The translations under genes and the position numbers were made by a program. Source: Desulfobulbaceae bacterium (GTDB taxonomy: Bacteria; Desulfobacterota; Desulfobulbia; Desulfobulbales; Desulfocapsaceae). From it: a stretch of DNA of 7,393 nucleotides. The stretch spans positions 1-7,393 of the forward strand of contig JAHEMX010000182.1 of the NCBI GenBank assembly GCA_024643445.1, given 5' to 3'. The notes beneath the pieces were generated by a model, which ran no database searches, had not been told where the DNA came from, and saw nothing but the letters and a program-made list of their open reading frames with translations. Positions 1 through 6,690 of this stretch are shown here, one piece after another; position 1 is the first letter of the stretch; each line of letters starts with the position of its first letter.

Positions 1-393
1 CACATGCTGGACGGTCAACTGGGCCTTGACCACGTCACCGATGGAGACAAGGCCGGCGAGTTTCCCGTCGTCAATGACAGGAATATGCCTGATCCGGTTC
101 TTGGTCATGATTGCCAGCAATGCATCCGTATCATCTTCGGGCGTGGCAACGATGACATCTTCGGTCATGACTTCACTGACCATCATCGAAGAGATAGTAC
201 CGGGATCTGAATGCACGGCCTTGAGAATATCAAAAGGTGCGACAATTCCCATTATTTTATTATGCTTGTCCACTACAACCAGCGAGCCGATCTTGTTTGC
301 TATGAAGAGCGACATCACGTCAACCAGCAGGATCGTCTTGTTGGTAGTGACAACTCTTGTACCTTTTTCGGCCAGAATATCCTTTACTTTCAT
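1..393 (-). CDS. Tandem CBS-domain protein, 3' end cut by window edge
   Basis: The reading frame starts at an ATG (391-393) and stays open for 131 codons to the window edge. Two CBS motifs are visible. CBS1 covers about residues 7-60, with the strand-turn pattern SLVVVDKHNKIMGIV followed by FDILKA. CBS2 covers about residues 71-125, with VMTEDVIVATPEDDT, RIRHIPVIDDGKLAGLVS and GDVVKAQL. CBS pairs form a Bateman module that usually binds adenosine nucleotides (AMP, ATP) or SAM. Asp55 (PFDIL) and Asp120 (IGDVV) sit where the ribose-contacting Asp of such sites normally lies. The usual SERD/xxRD form is degenerate in CBS1 (APFD). No other domain, signal peptide or membrane helix is visible. Stand-alone proteins of this type are commonly about 140-150 residues, so probably only a short tail is missing. 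The gene follows the nuo operon on the same strand behind a terminator. A nucleotide-sensing, soluble regulatory role is inferred; the target is unknown. Confidence 0.88.
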   Translation of the reverse strand, partial: MKVKDILAEKGTRVVTTNKTILLVDVMSLFIANKIGSLVVVDKHNKIMGIVAPFDILKAVHSDPGTISSMMVSEVMTEDVIVATPEDDTDALLAIMTKNRIRHIPVIDDGKLAGLVSIGDVVKAQLTVQHV

Positions 394-400
394 CCCGATT

Positions 401-408
401 TCCCTCTC
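401..408 (-). promoter_or_regulatory. Ribosome binding site of the CBS-domain gene
   Basis: On the minus strand GAGAGGGA lies 7 bases before the ATG at 393. It fixes this ATG as the start of the CBS-domain gene. The site begins only about nine bases after the T-tract of the preceding terminator, so the gene has almost no leader of its own. Confidence 0.7.
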
Positions 409-416
409 TTATTTAC

Positions 417-461
417 AAAAAACGGCGGGCAACAGCAGCAGTTCCCTGACTCCTTCCCGCC
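417..461 (-). terminator. Rho-independent terminator after nuoN
   Basis: Read on the minus strand, GGCGGG (456-461) pairs perfectly with CCCGCC (424-429), and one G (423) separates it from a run of six T (417-422). The loop is long (26 bases), but inside it AGTCAG and CTGCT can extend the hairpin with a bulged T. The stem begins 7 bases after the nuoN stop codon. The plus-strand reading lacks a T-tract after the stem, so it should work only in the direction of the nuo operon. With a 6-bp perfect stem and six T it may be leaky, which matters because the CBS gene starts 23 bases further on. Confidence 0.75.
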
Positions 462-468
462 ATCCTTA

Positions 469-1881
469 TTACAATACCACCGGATAAAAACTAATCGCAA
501 ATACGCAGATTGCCAGGATGATCGTGCCCAGTGGAGCAAGGGTCATCTCGGCCACTTCAAACCGATCTTCCGGTTCTCTGAAATACATCAGCACGATGAG
601 CCGCAGGTAGTACCACATCGACAGGATGCTGCTGACGATACCCAGAATGGCAAGGCTTACATGACCAGCCTGAAAGGCACTGGCGATGATATAAAATTTA
701 CCCATGAAACCGGCCGTCGGCGGGATACCGGCCATCGACAGCAGGAAGATTGAAATACAGGCAGCCGAATAGGGCCGAACCCTGGCAAGTCCCTTGAAAT
801 CATCAAAGGACACCCGGCGCTCCTCTTCGCCGGCAAGATAGGATAATGCCGCAAAAATGCCAAGGGTTGCCAATGCGTAGGCCGCCAGGTAAAAGAGCAT
901 GGCGCCACCGGTGAATGTTTTTGCCTGTATGGCCACCAGCGCAATAATCAGGTAACCGGAATGCACGATTCCCGAGGCCGCAAGCATCCTTTTCAGGTTG
1001 TTTTGGGCAATAGCAATCAGGTTTCCGGCAAACATGGTAAAAACAGCAATGTAAAACAGATAATCAACCCAGGCTGCCTGCAGGTCACTGCTTATCATCA
1101 AAAAATTCGCCAGAACGGCAAATACTGCGGTCTTGACCGCGGTCGCCATAAAACCGGTAACCGGCAGCGGCGCACCGTCGTAGACATCAACGACCCAGGC
1201 GTGGAAGGGAAAAGCCGCGGCCTTGAACAAAAAGGCAAAGAGTATCAGAAAGGCCCCGCCCACCAGTGGCGGGTTGGAAAGGAACCCGGTAGTGGCGATA
1301 ACGTCGGTAATAACGCGAAAGGAGGTGCTCTTGGCTCCGGCATAGATAAAGACGGTCCCCATGATGTAGAAAGCGCCGGCAAATGCGCCAAGCATCAGGT
1401 ATTTCAGGACCGCCTCGGACCGTCTGACACTTTTCCGGTCATATCCTACCAGGGCGTAGATCGCGAGAGACATGATCTCGAGTGCAATAAAGAGGGTGAT
1501 CAGTTCAGCCGCCATCGTCAACAGCAGCATGCCGCAGGCAGCAAACAGCATCAGGCAGTAGAACTCAAGGACAAACCCCTTGTTCTGGGTGAAATAAGCT
1601 TGCGCGGCAATAGCCGAGAAGAACCCGCAGGCCAGGATGATCAGGCCTGCCACCTTGGTGAAGGTGCTGGTCGCCAGCATACCATTGAGCACCCCGCTGT
1701 ATGGAGCAAAACTGCCGCTGTTTGCAACGGCGAGCTGAACAAAAAAGGCAAAGGCAAAGAGCCCTATTCCCATTATCGAAATACCTTCTTTTCGAAAACT
1801 CTCAAACGCTGCAGCAAGCATCAGCAAGATAGCGCCTGCACCGGTCGCGACAAGCGGAAGAATAGCCATCAAATCCTGCAT
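469..1881 (-). CDS. nuoN: NADH-quinone oxidoreductase subunit N (antiporter-like proton channel)
   Basis: The protein has 470 residues, close to the usual 470-490, and hydrophobic segments run throughout, consistent with about 14 membrane helices. It is the antiporter-like subunit next to NuoK in the membrane arm of complex I and contributes one proton channel. The diagnostic residues are present: Glu135 in TM5 (ALEIMSLA), Lys220 in broken TM7 (FLFKAAAFPFHAW), Lys250 in TM8 (ATAVKTAVF) and Lys395 in the discontinuous C-terminal helix (GFMGKF). The proton-antiporter family signature spans about residues 125-400. The ATG at 1881 is preceded by GGGAGA at a spacing of 6 and lies 16 bases after the nuoM stop. 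It ends with TAA just before the terminator, so it is the last nuo gene. No break or frameshift is seen. NuoM and NuoL are paralogues, but the GFMGKF and YDGAPLPVTGF motifs identify this one as N. Confidence 0.96.
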   Translation of the reverse strand: MQDLMAILPLVATGAGAILLMLAAAFESFRKEGISIMGIGLFAFAFFVQLAVANSGSFAPYSGVLNGMLATSTFTKVAGLIILACGFFSAIAAQAYFTQNKGFVLEFYCLMLFAACGMLLLTMAAELITLFIALEIMSLAIYALVGYDRKSVRRSEAVLKYLMLGAFAGAFYIMGTVFIYAGAKSTSFRVITDVIATTGFLSNPPLVGGAFLILFAFLFKAAAFPFHAWVVDVYDGAPLPVTGFMATAVKTAVFAVLANFLMISSDLQAAWVDYLFYIAVFTMFAGNLIAIAQNNLKRMLAASGIVHSGYLIIALVAIQAKTFTGGAMLFYLAAYALATLGIFAALSYLAGEEERRVSFDDFKGLARVRPYSAACISIFLLSMAGIPPTAGFMGKFYIIASAFQAGHVSLAILGIVSSILSMWYYLRLIVLMYFREPEDRFEVAEMTLAPLGTIILAICVFAISFYPVVL

Positions 1882-1897
1882 TATTGGTCTCCCGGAA

Positions 1898-3421
1898 TCA
1901 GTTCCTGGCCTGTATTAATAGGGTATTTTCTGCCACCGCCTCATCGGCTGCCGGCACTGCGGGGGTAACAGATACGATCTGCTGCCTTGCCGCAGGTTGT
2001 ATCTTGTCGATAAACGGCTGCGGAAAGATACCCATGGCAATGATTAGCACAACGATCGGCAGGATGGTCAGGGTCTCTATGGGTGACAGGTCCCTGAACG
2101 TTTCCGTCCGCTCATTGGTTTTCTCAAAAAAGACGCGCTGAAAGAGCCAGAGCATATAACACACCCCGATAATCAGGGTGGTTCCGGCCAGCACGCCGAT
2201 TGCCGGATTGAACTTCACCGCTCCGAGAATAATGAGAAATTCTCCGATAAAGCCGCTCGTTCCCGGCAGACCGACCGAGGCCAGCATGGCAACCGCAAAA
2301 AAAGCCGCAAAGACCGGTGCCTTGTAGGCAACACCGCCGAAGTCATCGATGCTCCGGGTCTCCATCCGCTCCTCAATGATACCGAGCAGCAAAAAGATCA
2401 CGCCGGTACTGGTGGCATGGGCGACGATCTGGTACAGGGTGCCGGTCAGGGCCTGGATATTCATGCAGAAAATCCCCAGGGCGATAATGCCCATATGGGA
2501 GGCGGAAGAGAAGGCCAGCATCCGCTTAAAGTCTTTCTGGGCAAGCGCCGCAATGCCGCAATACATCATGCCGATCACGCCGGAGCAGGCAAGGATGAGG
2601 GCATACCGCGCCAGGTTCTCTTCAAACACCGGTACCACAAACCTGACAACGCCATAAACGCCGATCTTGGCCATGATCGCTGACAGCACAAAGGTCGTCG
2701 CGGTCGGTGCCTCGGTATAGGCATCCGGCAGCCAGGTATGAAAAGGGAAAAGCGGGATCTTGATGGCAAAGGCCACCATGAAACCGAAAAAGGCGAGCGT
2801 GGCCACCCCGCCGCCAAGAGACAGACTGCTCAGCCTGGCAATATCGAAACTCCACTCACCGGCCTGGGCATGATAGGTGATTCCCAGGTAGATGATGGAG
2901 GCCAGCATCAGCAGCGAACCGGCTATGGTATAGATGGTGATCTTCACCGTAGCTCCAATCCGCTTCGGGCCGCCGTATAGGCCGATCATAAAGAAAACCG
3001 GCAGCAGCATCACTTCCCAGAAGATATAGAAAAGCACCAGGTCGGTTGCGCACACCGCACCGATCATCGCACCCTGGACAATGAGGAGGTTGCAGTAATA
3101 GCCCCGCGGCCTCGTTTTAAAGAGCAGGTAGACCATCGGAAAAAGCAGGGCTGCCGCCATCAGTACCAGCAGGCTGATGCCGTCAACACCAAGACGGTAA
3201 CTGATTCCCAGTGATTCTGCGAGCGGTGCCTGCTCGACAAATTCAAAAGCGCCGGTCGATCCGTCGAATGACAGAAAGAGCTTCAATCCGAGCAGCACCA
3301 CAATCACTGAAACCGCGAGCCCCAGGACCCTGGATGCGTCCCTGCCCAGCGGCAGGAAGAGCATGCCAAGCCCGGCGGCGATCGGCACAAATATCATTAT
3401 CGAAATAATATGTTCAAGCAT
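1898..3421 (-). CDS. nuoM: NADH-quinone oxidoreductase subunit M (antiporter-like proton channel)
   Basis: The protein has 507 residues (E. coli NuoM has about 509), with around 14 predicted membrane helices. It is the middle antiporter-like proton channel of the complex I membrane arm, between NuoL and NuoN. Key residues are Glu136 in TM5 (FWEVMLLPVFF), Lys221 in TM7 followed by the FPFHTWLPDAYTEAPT motif, Lys252 in TM8 (IMAKIGVYG), His335 in the helix after ALTGTLYQIVAH, and Glu394 in the discontinuous helix (GFIGEFLI). The use of Glu instead of Lys at that last position is the normal mark of NuoM. The C-terminal 25 or so residues after QQIVSV are rich in Ala, Pro and Val, poorly conserved in character, and probably a flexible tail. 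The ATG at 3421 follows AAGGTG (3427-3432) at a spacing of 5; this site overlaps the nuoL stop codon, suggesting translational coupling. The gene is complete. Confidence 0.97.
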   Translation of the reverse strand: MLEHIISIMIFVPIAAGLGMLFLPLGRDASRVLGLAVSVIVVLLGLKLFLSFDGSTGAFEFVEQAPLAESLGISYRLGVDGISLLVLMAAALLFPMVYLLFKTRPRGYYCNLLIVQGAMIGAVCATDLVLFYIFWEVMLLPVFFMIGLYGGPKRIGATVKITIYTIAGSLLMLASIIYLGITYHAQAGEWSFDIARLSSLSLGGGVATLAFFGFMVAFAIKIPLFPFHTWLPDAYTEAPTATTFVLSAIMAKIGVYGVVRFVVPVFEENLARYALILACSGVIGMMYCGIAALAQKDFKRMLAFSSASHMGIIALGIFCMNIQALTGTLYQIVAHATSTGVIFLLLGIIEERMETRSIDDFGGVAYKAPVFAAFFAVAMLASVGLPGTSGFIGEFLIILGAVKFNPAIGVLAGTTLIIGVCYMLWLFQRVFFEKTNERTETFRDLSPIETLTILPIVVLIIAMGIFPQPFIDKIQPAARQQIVSVTPAVPAADEAVAENTLLIQARN

Positions 3422-3430
3422 TGCAGCACC

Positions 3431-5344
3431 TTAAAGATTCAATGATTGCGAAATCAGTAAGCTCATGATGCTGAGCCCGATCACCATGTAGATGGCATAT
3501 ACCCGCACATAGCCAACCTGCACCACCTTGAAGACCCAGCCGGTCATACGGTACAGCCAGGGCACTCCCTGGGCCGGAGCATCGGTGATATATGGCTCGA
3601 TCATCTGGCGGATAGCCTTGCCGATAAATCGATACGGCCTGACGATGATGGTGGCGTAAAGTTCGTCCACGTAAAACTTGTTCGCGGCAAACTTGCAGAA
3701 TCCACGGTAAACAGGTTCTTCGGCCCCGCCAAAAAACTTGCGGTAGGCAATACTGATACCGATGACAAAGGCCAGGACAGAACCGCCGATGGCAAGAAAT
3801 TCAACGCCAAGACCGGCATCGGGGTGATGTTCGGCCAGGCTGGGGGCCAGCCAGTGCGAAACCTGCTGGTGCCCGCCAAAAATGGCAGGAAAATTCAGGA
3901 AACCGGCGAAACCCGCACCGATTGCCAGGACAATCAGCGGTATGGTCATGACCCTTGGCGATTCCTGCGCATGATCATAGGAATGACGGTCACGCGGCGT
4001 CCCGTGAAAAACCACGAAGAACATGCGGAAGGTGTAATAAGCGGTCATGCCGGCCACGATTACGCCGATAAACCAGATACCGGTATGCCCGGTGGCAAGT
4101 GCCGAGAAGAGTATTTCATCCTTGCTGAAAAAGCCGGCGAAGGGCGGGCATCCGGCAAGTGCCAGGGAGCCGACCAGCACCGTCCCGTAGGTTATCGGCA
4201 GTTTTTTCTTGAGGCCGCCCATCTTCCAGATATTCTGCTGATGGTGCAGCGCCAGTATTACCGAACCGGCGCCGAGAAAGAGCAGGGCCTTGAAAAAGGC
4301 ATGCGTGAAGACGTGAAAGATACCGGCTGAATAAGCAGCTACGCCGACGCCGGCAAACATGTAGCCGAGCTGGCTGACGGTCGAATATGCCAGGATTTTC
4401 TTGATATCGTTCTGGAACATGCCGAAGACAGCAGCAAGCAGGGCGGTCAGAATCCCGATCCAGGCCACCACGGTGCCGGCAACCGGTACCTCTATATAGA
4501 GGAAACTGAAACGGGCGACCATATAGACACCGGCCGTGACCATCGTTGCGGCATGTATCAGGGCCGAAACGGGAGTCGGACCGGCCATGGCATCCGGCAA
4601 CCAGACATACAGAGGAATCTGGGCTGATTTTCCTGTAGCACCAACAAACAGAAGCAGGCAGACGGTGATTCCGAGAGCGGGCGTCAGGTTGTGTGCGTTT
4701 GCCTTAAGGGAGAGATAGTCAAAACCATCAGCCCCGATTCCCCAGAAGAGAAAGGCCATGCCAAGAACAAAACCAAGATCGCCAATACGATTAACGATAA
4801 ACGCCTTGTTCCCGGCAACAACATTTTCCCTCTCTTCACTATAAAAACTGATGAGCAGGTACGAACATAAGCCGACCCCTTCCCAGCCGACGAACATGAC
4901 CAGCGGACTGTTACCGAGCACCAGGATAAGCATGCTGCCGAGAAACAGGTTCAGATACGCAAAGAACTTGCCGAAATTCTTGTCACCGGCCATATAGCCG
5001 ATGGAGTAGACATGAATCAGTGAACCCACGAAGGTGACGAAGAGCAGCATCAGCGAACTGAGCGGATCAGCCAGAAAGCCCATCGGCACGGTGAGATCCC
5101 CGACGCTGAACCAGGTAAACGGTTCGTGGGTCAGGAATCGATCAGGGGCAGGCAACCCTTTGAGTGAAAAAAACAGTTTCAGGGCCAGGATAAACGAGAG
5201 CACCGGGCCGATGCAGCCAAGTATACCGTAGAGTTTCTCCGCTATTCTATTTCCCTGGCAGGTCGCCACGTGCATCACGCCGAGCACGAGGGCACCTGCC
5301 AGCGGCAGCAGCGGGATAAAACCGAGATATGTCGTCTGTTCCAT
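3431..5344 (-). CDS. nuoL: NADH-quinone oxidoreductase subunit L (antiporter-like, with lateral helix)
   Basis: The protein has 637 residues from the ATG at 5344, normal for NuoL (about 610-660). It is the outermost antiporter-like proton channel, and its C-terminal part forms the long lateral helix that runs along M and N. Residues about 65-115 match the NuoL N-terminal extension and about 130-420 the proton-transporting core. Key residues are Glu155 (FVGWEGVGLCSYLLI), Lys239 (GATGKSAQIPLYVWLPDAM), His264 (ALIHAATMVTAGVY), Lys315/Lys316 (NDIKKILAYSTVSQLGYM), His344, His348 and Lys352 (HVFTHAFFKALLFL), and Lys408 (AGFFSKDEIL). The amphipathic lateral part and final membrane anchor span about residues 520-637, including NKFYVDELY. 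The frame is open for another 63 codons upstream, but that stretch is the nuoK gene in another frame and does not look like NuoL, whereas MEQTTYLGFIPLLPLAG does. The start is 4 bases after the nuoK stop. Confidence 0.97.
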   Translation of the reverse strand: MEQTTYLGFIPLLPLAGALVLGVMHVATCQGNRIAEKLYGILGCIGPVLSFILALKLFFSLKGLPAPDRFLTHEPFTWFSVGDLTVPMGFLADPLSSLMLLFVTFVGSLIHVYSIGYMAGDKNFGKFFAYLNLFLGSMLILVLGNSPLVMFVGWEGVGLCSYLLISFYSEERENVVAGNKAFIVNRIGDLGFVLGMAFLFWGIGADGFDYLSLKANAHNLTPALGITVCLLLFVGATGKSAQIPLYVWLPDAMAGPTPVSALIHAATMVTAGVYMVARFSFLYIEVPVAGTVVAWIGILTALLAAVFGMFQNDIKKILAYSTVSQLGYMFAGVGVAAYSAGIFHVFTHAFFKALLFLGAGSVILALHHQQNIWKMGGLKKKLPITYGTVLVGSLALAGCPPFAGFFSKDEILFSALATGHTGIWFIGVIVAGMTAYYTFRMFFVVFHGTPRDRHSYDHAQESPRVMTIPLIVLAIGAGFAGFLNFPAIFGGHQQVSHWLAPSLAEHHPDAGLGVEFLAIGGSVLAFVIGISIAYRKFFGGAEEPVYRGFCKFAANKFYVDELYATIIVRPYRFIGKAIRQMIEPYITDAPAQGVPWLYRMTGWVFKVVQVGYVRVYAIYMVIGLSIMSLLISQSLNL

Positions 5345-5348
5345 CTGA

Positions 5349-5645
5349 TTACCCCCTGAGCAGGCTGAAAATGTTCGTGTCCAGCTTGCCCTTGTGCTTG
5401 TGCAGCAGAATGACCACTGCCAGAGCCAGGGCAGCCTCGGCGGCGGCAACCGCCATGACCAGCATGGCCAGGACGTGACCGTCCATACTGACATGCAGCC
5501 TCGCCAGGGCGACAAAACCGAGATTGGCCGCATTGAGCATCAGTTCGATAGCCATGAAGACGATGAATACGTTCCGGCGGGAGATCACACCGAGGATACC
5601 GAGACAGAAAAGAATGACACTCAGGAAAAGATAGTGTTCAATCAC
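5349..5645 (-). CDS. nuoK: NADH-quinone oxidoreductase subunit K
   Basis: This is a 98-residue protein of three membrane helices, the usual size for NuoK (about 100), homologous to mitochondrial ND4L and the MrpC antiporter subunit. It lies between NuoJ and NuoN in the membrane arm and carries part of the central hydrophilic axis. The two essential glutamates are visible: Glu34 in TM2 (MAIELMLNAANL) and Glu70 in TM3 (AVAAAEAALALAVV), with an Arg-Arg-Asn (SRRN) turn after TM1. Alignment by eye with E. coli NuoK places the N-terminus at a GTG (5643-5645); the next in-frame Met is at residue 31, past TM1, so GTG is the only reasonable start. Its GTG overlaps the nuoJ stop as GTGA. GAGGGGGG lies 7 bases before it. 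Confidence 0.96.
   Translation of the reverse strand: MIEHYLFLSVILFCLGILGVISRRNVFIVFMAIELMLNAANLGFVALARLHVSMDGHVLAMLVMAVAAAEAALALAVVILLHKHKGKLDTNIFSLLRG
5352..5357 (-). promoter_or_regulatory. Ribosome binding site fixing the nuoL start
   Basis: AGGGGG on the minus strand lies 7 bases before the nuoL ATG at 5344 and inside the last codons of nuoK (the Arg-Gly codons before the TAA). It supports the 637-residue NuoL over the longer 700-residue open frame. Confidence 0.75.
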
Positions 5646-6151
5646 GTGTTGGCCCCCCTCTTGCCGGCAAGAACGACCGCACCGACCAGCGCTACAAGCA
5701 ATAGAATTGAAACAATTTCAAAGGGCAGCAGCCAGTCTCTGAAAAGGAGCTGGCCCACCTCTTTCACCCCGCCAAAATCCTGCTCGATGATTCCCGTATC
5801 CCCTGCCGGCAGACTTTTAACCATCTTCAGCAATAAATAGGCGATCGGACTGATCACCACGATACCGCCGCCCAGGTAAAACCAGCGTCCGGGCTCATCC
5901 GGCAGGTCTTTCGCCTGGATGTTCAGGAACATGATGATAAAGAGAATAAGCGACATGATTGCTCCGGCATAAACGATCAGCTGGATCGCAAAAATGAGCT
6001 TGGCCGACAGCAGCGCATACATGCCCGCCAGCGATATCAGGGTCACGACAAAACTCATGGCGCCGTTCATCGGGTGCTTAAAGAGAATCAGGCCGAGCGC
6101 ACCAAGAATCGAAAGCAGTGCAAACCCGAAAAACATATAGGTGACAATCAT
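5642..6151 (-). CDS. nuoJ: NADH-quinone oxidoreductase subunit J
   Basis: The 169-residue protein has five membrane helices and belongs to the NuoJ/ND6 family (E. coli 184 residues). It lies next to NuoH, A and K. Its third helix carries the pi-bulge region that changes conformation during turnover and links quinone chemistry to proton pumping. The diagnostic stretch is FAIQLIVYAGAIMSLILF at about residues 54-71, with the conserved Tyr61 and Gly63. The last helix, FEIVSILLLVALVGAVVLAG (about 144-163), is also typical. The loop at residues 79-90 (AKDLPDEPGRW) is hydrophilic and separates TM3 from TM4. The ATG at 6151 is 2 bases from the nuoI stop. AAGGGGG (6162-6168) inside the end of nuoI is the likely ribosome site, with a somewhat long spacing of 10. 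The stop codon overlaps the nuoK start. Confidence 0.95.
   Translation of the reverse strand: MIVTYMFFGFALLSILGALGLILFKHPMNGAMSFVVTLISLAGMYALLSAKLIFAIQLIVYAGAIMSLILFIIMFLNIQAKDLPDEPGRWFYLGGGIVVISPIAYLLLKMVKSLPAGDTGIIEQDFGGVKEVGQLLFRDWLLPFEIVSILLLVALVGAVVLAGKRGANT
5653..5660 (-). promoter_or_regulatory. Ribosome binding site supporting the nuoK GTG start
   Basis: GAGGGGGG on the minus strand is placed 7 bases before the GTG at 5645 and inside the final codons of nuoJ. The strong site and good spacing make the non-ATG start credible. Confidence 0.75.
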
Positions 6152-6153
6152 TA

Positions 6154-6678
6154 TCAGCGTGCCCCCTTCTGGTATTCATCTTCATCGAATGCTCCCGGTG
6201 CCGCCAACAGCTCCTCAAGCCCGATAACCATCGATTCCCGGTTATCGCTGACGACCGAGAAGATACCGGTATCCATCCTGATCGCATCCATCGGACAGGC
6301 CTCAACGCAGTAACCGCAGTAGATGCACTCAAGCAGGTCGATATCAAATCGAACCGGCATCTTCTCCGACTTGCCGTCATGCCGCTCGCCCGCCTCGATC
6401 ATGATGCAGTTTGACGGGCAATTGGTCTGGCACATGAAACAGGCGACACACTTGACGGTACCGTCTTCGTGCCTGGTCAGACGATGCCGGCCCCGCCAGC
6501 GCGGTCCGATCTCCGGCGGCACTTCCGGATAATGCCGTACATAGAGGCGTGAATTATCCATAAGATTTCTGAATAAATGCCCAAGCGTCACCCACATGCC
6601 CTTGAATATTTCCAGCAGGTAGAGATGTTCCAGGAAGGTTCTGCCCTTTCGCTCGACGACTCTTACTTTAGCACCCAT
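6154..6678 (-). CDS. nuoI: NADH-quinone oxidoreductase subunit I, 2x[4Fe-4S] ferredoxin-like
   Basis: The 174-residue protein carries two 4Fe-4S motifs: CVACFMCQTNCP (Cys77, 80, 83, 87) and CIYCGYCVEACP (Cys118, 121, 124, 128). Cys91 is an additional cysteine in the CPxxC form also seen in other NuoI proteins. The clusters correspond to N6a and N6b, which pass electrons from the peripheral arm toward N2 and the quinone. Residues 14-40 (FLEHLYLLEIFKGMWV onward) form the amphipathic N-terminal helix that lies on the membrane at NuoH. The HYPEVPPEIGPRWRGRHRL segment (about 49-67) is the usual lead into the first cluster. The frame is open 28 codons further upstream, but that part is nuoH read out of frame. 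The ATG at 6678 follows AAGGGA at a spacing of 6 and gives a normal-length NuoI. It starts 11 bases after the nuoH stop. The acidic tail (FDEDEYQ) is unremarkable. Confidence 0.96.
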   Translation of the reverse strand: MGAKVRVVERKGRTFLEHLYLLEIFKGMWVTLGHLFRNLMDNSRLYVRHYPEVPPEIGPRWRGRHRLTRHEDGTVKCVACFMCQTNCPSNCIMIEAGERHDGKSEKMPVRFDIDLLECIYCGYCVEACPMDAIRMDTGIFSVVSDNRESMVIGLEELLAAPGAFDEDEYQKGAR

Positions 6679-6684
6679 AATAAA

Positions 6685-6690
6685 TCCCTT
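6685..6690 (-). promoter_or_regulatory. Ribosome binding site fixing the nuoI start
   Basis: AAGGGA on the minus strand lies 6 bases before the ATG at 6678 and overlaps the last base of the nuoH TAA stop. It supports a 174-residue NuoI over the 202-residue open frame. Confidence 0.75.

Noticed and set aside
26..487. Plus-strand open frames of 153 and 180 codons (26-487 and 211-753) over the CBS gene and the nuoN end
   Set aside because: They are Ser/Thr/Ile-rich or His/Gln/Asp-rich shadows of the CBS and nuoN genes, and they run through the intergenic terminator without any start signal.
470..520. Possible promoter in the nuoN 3' end (minus strand TTGCGA, 18 bases, TATTGT)
   Set aside because: The -10 box matches only four of six consensus bases, the elements lie in coding sequence, and a transcript from it would still meet the terminator.
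961..1968. A 335-codon open frame on the plus strand opposite nuoN
   Set aside because: It is exactly antisense to a clear NuoN. The product is rich in Lys, Gln, Gly and His with no domain or hydrophobic core pattern, as expected from reading the complement of a membrane-protein gene.
1898..1975. Ala/Pro/Val-rich C-terminal tail of NuoM, first thought to be an added domain
   Set aside because: Total NuoM length (507) is normal and C-terminal tails of this subunit vary in sequence, so there is no case for an extra domain.
1771..3407. A 13-base repeat (CATTATCGAAATA at 1771 and 3395)
   Set aside because: Both copies encode the same four residues, Ile-Ser-Ile-Met, in frame near the N-termini of the membrane proteins NuoN and NuoM. 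A single pair of this length is expected by chance or common codon use.
3824..4330. A 168-codon plus-strand open frame opposite nuoL
   Set aside because: No ribosome site, no recognisable motif, and it is fully antisense to conserved NuoL sequence.
5345..5533. A 63-residue N-terminal extension of NuoL in the same open frame
   Set aside because: The stretch is nuoK read in another frame, has an unlikely Trp/Cys/Pro-rich composition, and the ATG at 5344 with AGGGGG upstream begins a typical NuoL N-terminus.
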